This document shows, one piece after another, positions 53,001 to 60,148 of a DNA stretch of 64,000 nt (positions within the stretch are counted from its first letter, which is position 1; each line of letters begins with the position of its first letter). Under the pieces are notes generated by a model that worked only from the letters and a program-made list of their open reading frames with translations, was not told where the DNA came from and searched no databases. A program made the position numbers and the translations under genes. The stretch is taken from contig NZ_KB235896.1 in NCBI RefSeq assembly GCF_000332135.1, positions 1,747,403-1,811,402 of the forward strand. The letters are read 5' to 3'. Source of the stretch: Anabaena sp. PCC 7108. Lineage in GTDB: Bacteria > Cyanobacteriota > Cyanobacteriia > Cyanobacteriales > Nostocaceae.

Positions 53001-53113
53001 TTTTAGTTTTAGATCGCGGCGTTTTAGTTGAAAGTGGTACTCACGAAGCATTAATTGCCAAAAGAGGTCATTATTTCTATCTCAACCAACAACAACTAGC
53101 GCAAACAGGTTGA
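50063..53113 (+). CDS. C39-peptidase ABC exporter with N-terminal cyclic-nucleotide-binding-like domain
   Basis: 1016 residues. N-terminal cNMP-binding-like domain (about 50-220; GIYLVLSGKVRLLDGL, GASFGELTLFP). Then a C39 peptidase (about 305-425) with catalytic Cys314 in SDCGAAC, His in HWEGKHYIVV and Asp in VADPAIG; then an ABC membrane domain (440-730) and an ATPase with Walker A GRSGSGKTT, signature LSGGQRQR, Walker B LLILDEATS and the histidine in IAHRLST. Known: such exporters cut double-glycine leaders and secrete the peptide; HetC of Anabaena has a similar domain order. It lies between two hetP-like genes and faces GG-leader peptide genes. Inferred: processing and export of those peptides. 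Confidence 0.9.
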   Translation: MPSAFSRLQLVEVITQTLGESLSAQELEYCVQQLEIIQPPIAKQFWQSTTAAPGIYLVLSGKVRLLDGLNNLISTWTSGASFGELTLFPEQEFRSYVARASVNLKLGYLPQEVIEQFPGVSDSLLMKAEIWDTLMLFCQNTAIPRHESVEEMLKALSLFERQDIGTGFLNAKITKDIKLLLVRKGTLQHSQGQVLIPGKIFVNSQQGSWQATESAIAYILRHDHWLTALKHWPQLAELINSPQSLEISIPKPPKLKIPNKSPNLIQFPQSTTETQSQPKKRQAYFPSPTVTAGNWWRKVSKRYPFFEQQSASDCGAACLVMISRYWGKNFSINRLRELANVNRAGASMGSLTTAAESIGFATRPVKASLDKLAQQPLPAIAHWEGKHYIVVYEITQKRVIVADPAIGQRNLTIGEFKAGWTGYALLLQPTNSLKETPESNTTFWQLFDLVKPHSQVLLEVFVASVLIQIFGLVTPLFTQLLLDRVIVQGSTITLNTVGFGLLIFGLFRVVINGLRQYLLDHTANRISVALLVGFIKHTFRLPLSFFESRYVGDIVSRVQENQKIQRFLTGEALSIVLDLLTVFIYVGLMFWYSPPMAWMTLAIVPPFVLLALVATPFLRRISREVFTAVTKENSYLIQSLSGISSIRSMAIEQTVRWRWEELLNNLTKKTFSGQVISNQLQILSSTIQSIASTVLLWFGAWLVIQNQLTIGQLVAFNMLLGNIIQPFQRLIVLWNQVQEVIVSTERINDVLEAEPEEDLSAQTRQILPSLRGRICFDNVTFRYHPESEINILENLNFEILPEQTVAVVGRSGSGKTTLSKLILGLYLPTDGRVLIDNQDVTSISLQSLRSQIGVVDQETFLFGGTIRENISIAHPEAGLEEIIEAAQLAGADEFIKRMAMGYETQIGEGGGMLSGGQRQRLAIARALLGNPRLLILDEATSHLDAESERIIQNNLKQILQGRTSLIIAHRLSTVRNADLILVLDRGVLVESGTHEALIAKRGHYFYLNQQQLAQTG

Positions 53114-53207
53114 TTTGAGGGGGATTGTATCCTCTTTGAATTTTTAATTGAAGCAAAGCGACGGTCATAAATCAACCATTTATCAGACCTGACTTCAAAT
53201 CAAATTT

Positions 53208-53231
53208 AGAGACGTTGCATACAACGTCTCT
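53208..53231. repeat. AGAGACGTTG-CATA-CAACGTCTCT palindrome, copy 2
   Basis: Perfect ten-base arms. It lies between the exporter and the HlyD gene, so it could shape mRNA levels of the downstream genes. Related copy at 47719-47747. Confidence 0.8.
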
Positions 53232-53328
53232 ATTATGTGTGCAACATTTTTACTCTAGTGTTAATTAGGGATTTTCTGTGCAGTTGAAATTAACCCAATA
53301 GTCCAAAATTCAAAATCCAAGATTGATT

Positions 53329-54855
53329 ATGCCACAATCAACTTATAATTCATCATCAACCTTTGTCATACCTGAACAGGCTCAATCTTCTTCAATTCAA
53401 AAAGAGAAACAGACAACAGATCAAGCAAAAAATTGGTTTTATGGCACTGAAGAATTATTAGATGCTTTACCGAAAGCATGGACACGCTCAATGCTGTATT
53501 TGCTAATTAGCTTTACAGCAATAGCTTTACCCTGGACAATGTTTGCCCAAGTTGATGAAACTGGAAATGCTAGTGGAAGAATTGAACCCAAAGGTGCAAC
53601 TCAAAAACTAGATAGTGCAGTCACTGGTAGTGTTATTGCTGTCAATATTAAAGAAGGCGAAACCGTTAAAGCCGGACAGGTTTTAATGGAAATGGAATCT
53701 GATGTTTTACGAAGTGAATTAAAACAAACACAAGCCAAGCTAGAAGGGTTAGTCAATCGTCAAGCACAAACAGAACTGATCAAAAATCAGGTTTTGCTGG
53801 CGATTAATATTCAAGAACAACAAAATCAGTCTCAAAAATTAGAAAAATTAGCTCAAGTCAATCAGGTTCGACAAAATTTGGATGCTAAGGAGAGTCTGTA
53901 TCATTTACAAAAATTAGAAAAATTAGCTCAAGTTGATCAGGTAAAACAAAGCATAAATGCTACCGAAATTGCTTACAGGTTGGCCACAAGTCGTTTAAGT
54001 CGAGACTTTTTAGAAGTTTCTCGCTATCGTGTACTTTTACAGCAAGGCGTAATTCCCCAAACCAAAGTTGTCGAATTGGAAAAGATAGCAGAAGAAAGCC
54101 AGCGTTTGCAGGAAGAAGCAAAAGCTAATATTCAACAAACTCAGTTGCGTTTAGAAGAAGAATTGAGTCGCTATCAGTCAATTATGAGTCAAGCTAAGTC
54201 AGATATTAAGCAAGCAAAACTTCGTCTAGAAGAAGAGGAAAGTAGCTATCAAAGTGTAATTCAAGCAGGTAAGTTGACGTTACTTAAAAACCAGGAACAG
54301 CTTAAGGATTTGCAAACACAAGTTACTACAATTACATCAGAAATTGCTCAAACTAAGAGTGAGATTGTTTCCTTGCAGTTGCAGTTAAAACAACGAGTAG
54401 TGCGATCTCCTATTGATGGCATAATCTTTGAATTGCCTATCAAAAAGCCAGGATCTGTTGTTCAACCTGGACAAATGATAGCTCAAATTGCACCTAAAAA
54501 TGCCGCTTTAATCTTGAAAGCACAAATGTCTAGCCAGGAAAGTGGTTTTGTTAAGGTAGGAATGCCAGTCAAAATTAAGTTTGATGCTTATCCTTTCCAA
54601 GAGTATGGAGTGTTAAAAGGACGTGTCACTTGGATTTCACCTAACTCAAAAATTCAGGAAAATAGCTCCAATCGTTTAGAAACTTATGAAGTGGAAATTG
54701 CCATGGAAGAACCTTATATCCAATCTGGCAATAAACGGCTATTTTTAACACCAGGTCAAACAGCAACAGCCGAAGTGATTGTTCGTCAACGTCGAGTTAT
54801 TGACTTTATTTTAGACCCATTTAAAAAGCTGCAAAAAAATGGTCTGGAGCTTTAG
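53329..54855 (+). CDS. HlyD-family membrane fusion protein of the peptide exporter
   Basis: 508 residues from the ATG at 53329. A cytoplasmic N-terminus, one membrane helix (SMLYLLISFTAIALPWTMFA), a split lipoyl-like domain (VTGSVIAVNIKEGETVKAGQ and RVVRSPIDGIIFELPIKKPG), a long coiled coil (about residues 130-370, with an internal QKLEKLAQV duplication) and a beta-barrel domain. Known: HlyD proteins connect the inner-membrane exporter to an outer-membrane channel such as TolC. Same strand and order as the C39 exporter, separated by 215 bp including a palindrome. Confidence 0.9.
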   Translation: MPQSTYNSSSTFVIPEQAQSSSIQKEKQTTDQAKNWFYGTEELLDALPKAWTRSMLYLLISFTAIALPWTMFAQVDETGNASGRIEPKGATQKLDSAVTGSVIAVNIKEGETVKAGQVLMEMESDVLRSELKQTQAKLEGLVNRQAQTELIKNQVLLAINIQEQQNQSQKLEKLAQVNQVRQNLDAKESLYHLQKLEKLAQVDQVKQSINATEIAYRLATSRLSRDFLEVSRYRVLLQQGVIPQTKVVELEKIAEESQRLQEEAKANIQQTQLRLEEELSRYQSIMSQAKSDIKQAKLRLEEEESSYQSVIQAGKLTLLKNQEQLKDLQTQVTTITSEIAQTKSEIVSLQLQLKQRVVRSPIDGIIFELPIKKPGSVVQPGQMIAQIAPKNAALILKAQMSSQESGFVKVGMPVKIKFDAYPFQEYGVLKGRVTWISPNSKIQENSSNRLETYEVEIAMEEPYIQSGNKRLFLTPGQTATAEVIVRQRRVIDFILDPFKKLQKNGLEL

Positions 54856-55283
54856 TAATTAGCAATTGAGTCTAACTTCAGTAAGTAGATGGTAAATACG
54901 TTTAATTGGTGGGTTTGTTAACTGTTAGCATGATACTGTTAGCAGTTAACATTTAAATTACTTAAAAGTCTATTTTTTAGCTATTTGTGTACATAGAAAG
55001 GTTTAAAAATATTTCAGCTATTTCAGCATTTTTAATTAACTCTGCAATCTATCATTAGGTAGAGATAATATTTAATTTATTTAATTTATTTAATTTATTT
55101 GTTAAATCTAATATTATTCAAATACCTCAATAATTTTTAATTACCATATAAAATTAAGATAATCATGCCAAATTATCAGAACTGAAAATATTGCTACCTG
55201 AACAAAGTACCTAACCAAAATTAAACAAAATCTAGAAGTGAAAATTCAAAACCCAAACTTGGTATAATTGGAGGAATTAGATT
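54856..55283. other. Spacer with tandem repeat and hairpin
   Basis: 428 bp, very AT-rich. It holds an inverted repeat GTTAACTG/CAGTTAAC at 54917-54950, the 9-bp tandem repeat at 55071-55101, and just before the next gene TATAAT (55264-55269) and a GGAGG ribosome site, so a promoter for the isomerase gene is possible. Confidence 0.5.
55071..55101. repeat. Microsatellite of TTTAATTTA units
   Basis: Three and a half head-to-tail copies of a 9-bp unit. Confidence 0.8.
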
Positions 55284-56069
55284 ATGTCACAGATGGTAAT
55301 TGTTTCTCCTGAAGATATTCTTTACCACATCAAGATATCTTGCCAAATTCCTAATTTACTAGAGGCTATCGCTACCAGAAAAATTATTGCTGATACTGCT
55401 GTTAAGGAAGGTATTCAAATCGAGATAGAAGAACTACAACAGGCAGCAGATAGTCTGAGATTGGCTAATAAATTAATTAAAGCAGAGGAAACTTGGGCAT
55501 GGTTAGAAAAATATCATCTTTCTTTAGATAACTTTGAAGAAATAGCCCACGCTAACTTATTATCTGCAAAATTAGCCACTCATTTATTTGCCGACAAAGT
55601 TGAACCGTTTTTTTATGCTCACCAATTAGATTACACCGGAGCAGCTACCTATGAAGTGATATTAGATGATGAAGATATCGCTCTAGAAATATTTTATGCT
55701 TTACAAGAAGGAGAAATAACTTTCCAAGAAATTGCTCGTCAATATGTCTCCAATCCAGAAATTCGTCGTGCTGGAGGATATCAAGGTATCCGGCAACGTA
55801 GCGATTTTAGACCAGAAATTGCGGCTGCTGTTTTTGCTGCAAATCCACCACAAATTCTCAAGCCAATAATTACACCTAAAGGAGCGCATATAGTTATGGT
55901 TGAGGAAATTATTAAACCACAGTTAAATGAACAAACGCGCCTAAAAATTATGGGTGATTTATTTACAAATTGGGTACAACAGCAAATTACAACCTTAGAA
56001 ATTGTAGCTAAACTAGCAGAGGAGACACAGCCGCAATCTTCTCCAGAAAGATTAAGTGAAGCCAGTTAA
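55284..56069 (+). CDS. Parvulin-type (PpiC/SurA-like) peptidyl-prolyl isomerase, cytoplasmic
   Basis: 261 residues. The N-terminal half is the SurA-like helical chaperone part; the parvulin domain is about residues 120-215: YEVILDDEDIALEIFYALQE, then FQEIARQYVSNPEIRRAGGY and PIITPKGAHIVMVEEI. No signal peptide is seen, unlike SurA, so it works inside the cell. Known: such isomerase genes often accompany C39 exporters and HlyD genes in cyanobacterial bacteriocin clusters. Inferred: it holds the precursor peptide or exporter in a competent state. The start has GGAGG and a plausible spacing. Confidence 0.8.
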   Translation: MSQMVIVSPEDILYHIKISCQIPNLLEAIATRKIIADTAVKEGIQIEIEELQQAADSLRLANKLIKAEETWAWLEKYHLSLDNFEEIAHANLLSAKLATHLFADKVEPFFYAHQLDYTGAATYEVILDDEDIALEIFYALQEGEITFQEIARQYVSNPEIRRAGGYQGIRQRSDFRPEIAAAVFAANPPQILKPIITPKGAHIVMVEEIIKPQLNEQTRLKIMGDLFTNWVQQQITTLEIVAKLAEETQPQSSPERLSEAS

Positions 56070-56193
56070 TGATGATGTCCGGTTAAATACTTATAATTAG
56101 GAGGGACGCGGAGAATTTTTTTCAATAGCAATTAGCCGGACTTGATATAACAGCTAAAATTATTTTTTCTCAAGTGTCGTTACTAATCATAAA

Positions 56194-56231
56194 GCCGAGA
56201 ACCTCTAATGAATTAATCTGAGATTCTCGGC
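56194..56231. terminator. Inverted repeat between convergent genes
   Basis: GCCGAGAACCTC pairs with GAGATTCTCGGC over 11 of 12 positions, with a 14-base loop. It separates the rightward isomerase gene from the leftward hetP-like gene; no long T-run. Confidence 0.65.
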
Positions 56232-56302
56232 AAGTTATTAACTATCAAGTTTTGAATACAACTTTGTCAATCTGTTTTTTGAAATTACCCAATACCGACA
56301 AT

Positions 56303-56605
56303 TTATTTAGAGCTATGTTTACTATTTTTCAATTTAATCCAGCTTAATTTAATATTGGAGAGTTTTAATTTTGACTCATCAGTGCCATGATGATTATCAT
56401 CACCCAAGATACAGTTTTCTTTCAATAAGTTACTGTAAGTTTCATGGGGTATATATTCCAGAGGATCATAACCAGAAAAATGCAGAAATAAAACACAAGC
56501 CCAAGAATAATTACCCAAAATAATGGCTTTGATAATCTGTTGAAACTGTGTATATTTAAATATTTTATCTAGCCGTTGATTTTGATCAAAACTTTTTTGA
56601 ATCAT
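56303..56605 (-). CDS. HetP-family protein, second copy
   Basis: 100 residues. The HetP domain at 21-65 matches the first copy: FQQIIKAIILGNYSWACVLF, then SGYDPLEYIPHETYSNLLKE. Shared residues include YSWACVL, GY-PL-YIP and TY-LLKEN. The C-terminus is short and different from the first copy (basic, KLKLSNIKLSWIKLK). The start has GAGG eight bases before the ATG. It is the last gene on the leftward strand, after the HopA1 gene, separated by a 14-bp palindrome. In Anabaena PCC 7120 several HetP homologues tune the timing of heterocyst commitment. Confidence 0.8.
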   Translation of the reverse strand: MIQKSFDQNQRLDKIFKYTQFQQIIKAIILGNYSWACVLFLHFSGYDPLEYIPHETYSNLLKENCILGDDNHHGTDESKLKLSNIKLSWIKLKNSKHSSK

Positions 56606-56672
56606 ACCATTACCTCTTGGATGTGAACTGAAACTATTAACGCTAATTAGTGCTGAAAATTATGGTATACTT

Positions 56673-56706
56673 TTAAATATGCTTAAAATAGATTAAGCAT
56701 ATTTAA
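56673..56706. promoter_or_regulatory. 14-bp perfect inverted repeat between HopA1 gene and hetP-like gene
   Basis: TTAAATATGCTTAA and TTAAGCATATTTAA with a six-base centre. It lies 12 bp after the HopA1 stop. It may terminate the biosynthetic operon or bind a regulator before the hetP-like gene; the sequence does not decide. Confidence 0.7.
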
Positions 56707-56717
56707 TAAAGTAAGAA

Positions 56718-57815
56718 TTACCACAAAGGAGTATAAATATCCTTAGATTTAGCATTGAGATAAGGACGTTGCAATTGAATTTTCTGTAATGAAAAATGCT
56801 TGAAAATGGATGCCAATCTACCTTCTGGAGTATTATCGTCTTGTTGCCAAGCTGCAATTAAACCGTTAGCGATAATTTGACAGCGATGTGTCCCAAAACT
56901 TTCTTGTTCCCCAAATTTTTGCTCTGGTTCTTCAGCGCAAGCTAAACCTGGTGCTAATAGCTTAGTAAACAAAGGTACTTGCTCAAAAAAATAGGATTTA
57001 TTTTCTGCATAGACCCTTTCTAATACTGGGTGAACTACATCATATTGGTTTTTATTAAAGTAAAGCACGGCTGAGTCATAACGTCCATAATCGGACGGAT
57101 TATATAGCGCTTTAAAGGAAAAAGAAATCGAAATCTTATTTAGTTGGGCTGTTAAACTTTCCATGACTGAGGCTGCCCCTTCTGGTGTTAAATTAAAGTA
57201 AATTCGCGTAATTTCATGATTATTTTGGGAGCCTGCATTCGCTACTGCCATATAAAATCCGTTTTGTACCACATTCTTAGGCATTCTAATAGATACAAAC
57301 TTGCCCACAGTTACCTTTTGGTTTGTTGGTAACAGATGCAAATTAGGATCAACGTGCAATGTTAACCCATTTTTATGCACTGCCAATGTGCTATCCGTTT
57401 CTTCCCTGACTATCTGCCAGTTATGACTCCAGTAGCCTTCACTTTTGTTCCTGGTATGTAAGCGATCATAAAATTCTAAATCTACGCCGAATACGCTGTT
57501 ATTTTCTAGATTTTGCGCCAATTGATCATTTGAGTTGATAGCGTCAGATTTGAGGTGAGGTTTTGAAGCAGCATTATAATAGACACTGTATAAAAAGTTT
57601 CGCAATTGTAATTTCAAATGCTGTTGTTGCATTTCCAGCGGTAACTGCTGAAAACGAGATACAACTGGCTCTGGCAATTCTAAGGATTTGTACTCTGGAT
57701 GCTTGATACAATGGTGAGATTCAATTGTAATCTGATTCACCATATCTTGTAATGATGTCTGCAATTGCTTTGGCAACTCGGAAAGTTGACTATGTAGCGA
57801 ATCTAATAGTTGCAT
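56718..57815 (-). CDS. HopA1-like protein (probable phospho-Ser/Thr lyase of RiPP dehydration)
   Basis: 365 residues from the ATG at 57815; a TTG at 57848 would add 11 residues and overlap the kinase gene by 8 bp. HopA1-type landmarks: LQLRNFLYSVYYN near the N-terminus, GYWSHNWQIVREETDSTLAV, VGKFVSIRMPKNVVQNGFYM, RIYFNLTPEGAASVMESL, FSFKALYNPSDYGRYDSAVL and FGTHRCQIIANGLIAAWQ. Known: HopA1-like proteins act with an APH-like kinase in class V lanthipeptide (LxmY with LxmK) and thioamitide (TvaD with TvaC) pathways; the kinase phosphorylates Ser/Thr and the partner eliminates phosphate. Direct precedent in cyanobacteria was not checked. Inferred: second step of dehydration of the peptides encoded upstream. 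Confidence 0.8.
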   Translation of the reverse strand: MQLLDSLHSQLSELPKQLQTSLQDMVNQITIESHHCIKHPEYKSLELPEPVVSRFQQLPLEMQQQHLKLQLRNFLYSVYYNAASKPHLKSDAINSNDQLAQNLENNSVFGVDLEFYDRLHTRNKSEGYWSHNWQIVREETDSTLAVHKNGLTLHVDPNLHLLPTNQKVTVGKFVSIRMPKNVVQNGFYMAVANAGSQNNHEITRIYFNLTPEGAASVMESLTAQLNKISISFSFKALYNPSDYGRYDSAVLYFNKNQYDVVHPVLERVYAENKSYFFEQVPLFTKLLAPGLACAEEPEQKFGEQESFGTHRCQIIANGLIAAWQQDDNTPEGRLASIFKHFSLQKIQLQRPYLNAKSKDIYTPLW

Positions 57816-57840
57816 GGGTCTACTAGGGTATGGTGTGGAT

Positions 57841-59016
57841 TTAAGCAAGAGATAATGTGGGAATCAAGTCTGAAGCTTCCATCCCAAAAATGGTGATTAT
57901 GGATGCTTGGGGACGACATAATAAACTCTTGGCAACTTGGAGAATGCAGATACCCGAATTATCAAAGGTTCTCTCATATTGCAGTTGGGCTTGAATAGAC
58001 CTAATTAAGGCAAACCCGCAGAACTGCACAACTAGTGATAAGAAATCAGGACGATGCTCTAAAATTTGGGGGAAGTTGGCTAAATAAGACTGAATTAAGG
58101 TTGAGAGAGAAGGTTGTAGCAATTGCAAAGGAATTGCAGCTAAACGTAAGGATTCTTCAATAGGTGTTGTTTTATTAGTTACCATGCTATGCAGCCAGAT
58201 TTGTAGGTAACTAGCAATTATGGCTCCTAAATCACTAGCAGGATCTCCCCAACCGCCCCGTTCCCAGTCAATTAAACGAATTATACTGTCGCTAAAGCCT
58301 GATTCTTGGTTAGTGATTGCTTCCCAATTTAAAGAGAGAAGAATATTGTTCAGCTTGAGATCATTGTGAGTTAAGCAACAAGGAGTAAAAGCATCACTCA
58401 AACTGGCGATCGCTTTTCCTAGATTATCGTAACGTTGATAGAGTGCAAAGAATTTCAAGCCATCAGCAGGAACCATACCAAATACTTCTGGTGTAATTCT
58501 ATTTAATTTACCTGGGAGATTAGGAGTTATACTATCTGTCTCTCTACTGGCAGTTTGGAAGAATTCTTGATACTCTTGATGTTTGAAAGTTAGGCGATGA
58601 ATTGATGCTAAAGTTGCGCCAATTGACCAAGAAATATCAGTGGCAAATAAATTCTCTTGAGCATAAAATTCAGCTAAATCACGATAATCATTGAGATAAT
58701 TGAAAACGATGATAGAATTTTCCGCATCAAAATGAATTGCTGCTGATAAATATGTACGCAGATGACTAATTTCTGGGAACGTTTGGCAAAAACTATGCAC
58801 TTGCCATTCATCTAGAAATTCACCACGAGTTTTACCTTCTTGGTTGAGACGCTCTTGCTTGACCAGAAGTTGACGACCATTGGGTAAGCTGACTAATAAA
58901 TTAAAGTTTTTGGCAGGTTTTAGCTCAATTTCACTCAATGACTGTTCTTGCTGAGTACACAGTCCTTGGGAAATTAGATAGTTAAAAACATTTTGAGAGC
59001 TTAAGATAAATGGCAT
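57841..59016 (-). CDS. APH-like kinase (probable RiPP Ser/Thr kinase)
   Basis: 391 residues. Kinase-like fold of the aminoglycoside phosphotransferase type: catalytic loop CCLTHNDLKLNNILL with Asp and Asn, and metal loop IRLIDWERGGWGDPASDLG. An N-terminal lobe lysine is in RQLLVKQERL. The position between precursor genes and a HopA1 gene, on the same strand, is the arrangement of LxmK/LxmY-type pairs. Inferred: it phosphorylates serines and threonines of the precursor cores. A role as an antibiotic kinase or choline/homoserine kinase is the main alternative and is less likely given the neighbours. Confidence 0.8.
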   Translation of the reverse strand: MPFILSSQNVFNYLISQGLCTQQEQSLSEIELKPAKNFNLLVSLPNGRQLLVKQERLNQEGKTRGEFLDEWQVHSFCQTFPEISHLRTYLSAAIHFDAENSIIVFNYLNDYRDLAEFYAQENLFATDISWSIGATLASIHRLTFKHQEYQEFFQTASRETDSITPNLPGKLNRITPEVFGMVPADGLKFFALYQRYDNLGKAIASLSDAFTPCCLTHNDLKLNNILLSLNWEAITNQESGFSDSIIRLIDWERGGWGDPASDLGAIIASYLQIWLHSMVTNKTTPIEESLRLAAIPLQLLQPSLSTLIQSYLANFPQILEHRPDFLSLVVQFCGFALIRSIQAQLQYERTFDNSGICILQVAKSLLCRPQASIITIFGMEASDLIPTLSLA

Positions 59017-59183
59017 AGGATCAAATGATGATGAAACTATTTAAAAATGGCTGTTGTTGTGTCAATAAACTACAAAGACACCATAAGGCTATTTCAGTCG
59101 CAATTGTACACAATATTTTGTTGTTCATCTGGTTCAATTTTAAAGAAGTCAGATTTAATGTCGATTAATAGAATAATTCAGTC

Positions 59184-59399
59184 CTATTTTCTGTTTATAA
59201 ATGAACTTGTTAGAAACGAAATAGCATCAATAGCTGCAATCACAAGGACAAACTCAAGAGCCTTAGCCCCAACTTCTAAAACTTGAGGACGATAGTTATC
59301 TTGACCACCAAATACAGATTGAGAATCTGTACTAGTTAGTTCATTAATAAATACTTCTGAATCGAGGGGATGCAGATCAGCGATGATGATTCGTGCCAT
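59184..59399 (-). CDS. Divergent precursor peptide with double-glycine leader
   Basis: 71 residues without cysteine. The leader is like the three precursors upstream: MARIIIADLHPLDSEVFINE up to the site SQSVFGG (about residue 32), against NSVYGG in the others. The core has KALEFVLVIAAIDAISFLTS, which parallels the KLAEAFVNVYAVGHIAYLAK of the others, but it ends in INRK without the His/Tyr/Gly/Ser-rich tail. No Shine-Dalgarno is visible, while the other three have AGGAGG. Inferred: a second substrate of the same enzymes or a diverged, poorly translated copy. It lies 167 bp before the kinase gene. Confidence 0.7.
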   Translation of the reverse strand: MARIIIADLHPLDSEVFINELTSTDSQSVFGGQDNYRPQVLEVGAKALEFVLVIAAIDAISFLTSSFINRK

Positions 59400-59447
59400 T
59401 TATTTAATTTTGTATTTAATTTTGTAAACATGAGATTTTCTGTGATT

Positions 59448-59526
59448 GGCTCTCTTGGGTTATTGGTAATTTAGCAAACTTATGTTATTCACATAGATTA
59501 CATTTACTTTTAATCCCAAGAGAGCC
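59448..59526. promoter_or_regulatory. 12-bp perfect inverted repeat between precursor genes
   Basis: GGCTCTCTTGGG (59448-59459) and CCCAAGAGAGCC (59515-59526) with a 55-base AT-rich loop, located between the third precursor and the fourth. Such a hairpin could partly stop transcription or protect the upstream mRNA, so that precursor mRNA exceeds enzyme mRNA. Confidence 0.75.
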
Positions 59527-59547
59527 ATCAAGCTTTAAAGTTAGCTA

Positions 59548-59787
59548 TTAGTAGCCGTAACTGTTGCTGTGGCTGTAAGATTTAGCTAAGTAGGCGATAT
59601 GACCAACTGCATATACATTCACGAAGGCTTCAGCTAGTTTTACCAATGTGGAATTATCACTGAAATGGTTGCTATAAGATCCACCGTAAACGGAATTGAC
59701 ATCGTTCATTTCGTTGAGAAAACTTTCAGAATCTTGGAAAAGTTCAGAACCTGTTACTTGTAGTTCAGAAAGTTGAATATTTGCCAT
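59548..59787 (-). CDS. RiPP-like precursor peptide 3 (Cys-free, double-glycine leader)
   Basis: 79 residues. Leader of 36 residues, MANIQLSELQVTGSELFQDS, ESFLNEMNDVNSVYGG, ending in GG for the C39 peptidase. Core of 43 residues: SYSNHFSDNSTL, then the conserved KLAEAFVNVYAVGHIAYLAK and the tail SYSHSNSYGY, rich in Ser, Tyr, His and Gly. No cysteine. AGGAGG lies six bases before the ATG. The SELFQDSESFLNE leader motif resembles cyanobacterial double-glycine bacteriocin leaders as I remember them. The tail is shorter than in precursors 1 and 2. Confidence 0.85.
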   Translation of the reverse strand: MANIQLSELQVTGSELFQDSESFLNEMNDVNSVYGGSYSNHFSDNSTLVKLAEAFVNVYAVGHIAYLAKSYSHSNSYGY

Positions 59788-59840
59788 GATTTCCTCCTAA
59801 AAGACTATTTTTGATTAATTAAAATTCGGCGTTTCAGCTA

Positions 59841-60095
59841 TTAGTAGCCGTAACCGTTGCTGTAACCGTTGCTGTGGCTGTAAGATTTAGCTAAGTAGGC
59901 GATATGACCAACTGCATAGACATTAACGAAGGCTTCAGCCAATTTTGTTAATGTAGAAACATCGCTGACATAGCCGCCATGATATCCACCACCGAAGATG
60001 GAATTAACATCGCTCATTTCGTTGAGAAAGCTTTCGGAATCTTGGAATAATTCAGAACCAGTTGCTTGCAATTCAGAGAGTTGAATATTTGCCAT
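59841..60095 (-). CDS. RiPP-like precursor peptide 2 (Cys-free, double-glycine leader)
   Basis: 84 residues. The leader is nearly identical to precursor 3 and ends NSIFGG. The core begins GYHGGYVSDVSTLT, has the same KLAEAFVNVYAVGHIAYLAK and ends SYSHSNGYSNGYGY, with one extra SNGY unit from duplication of a 12-bp piece in the DNA. No cysteine. A perfect AGGAGG precedes the ATG. The gene is the middle member of a tandem array with a period of about 305-308 bp. Confidence 0.85.
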   Translation of the reverse strand: MANIQLSELQATGSELFQDSESFLNEMSDVNSIFGGGYHGGYVSDVSTLTKLAEAFVNVYAVGHIAYLAKSYSHSNGYSNGYGY

Positions 60096-60148
60096 GATTT
60101 CCTCCTAAAAGACTATTTTTGATGAATTAAAATTCGGCGTTTCAGCTA

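Noticed and set aside
50063-53113. Calling the exporter HetC itself
   Set aside because: Domain order is similar and a hetP-like gene is near, but C39/ABC exporters of this layout are common in bacteriocin loci and a direct comparison was not possible. The HlyD and isomerase genes behind it fit a bacteriocin locus better.
59047-59286. Plus-strand frame over the divergent precursor
   Set aside because: It overlaps the antisense of the precursor with its leader motif and shows no recognisable sequence.
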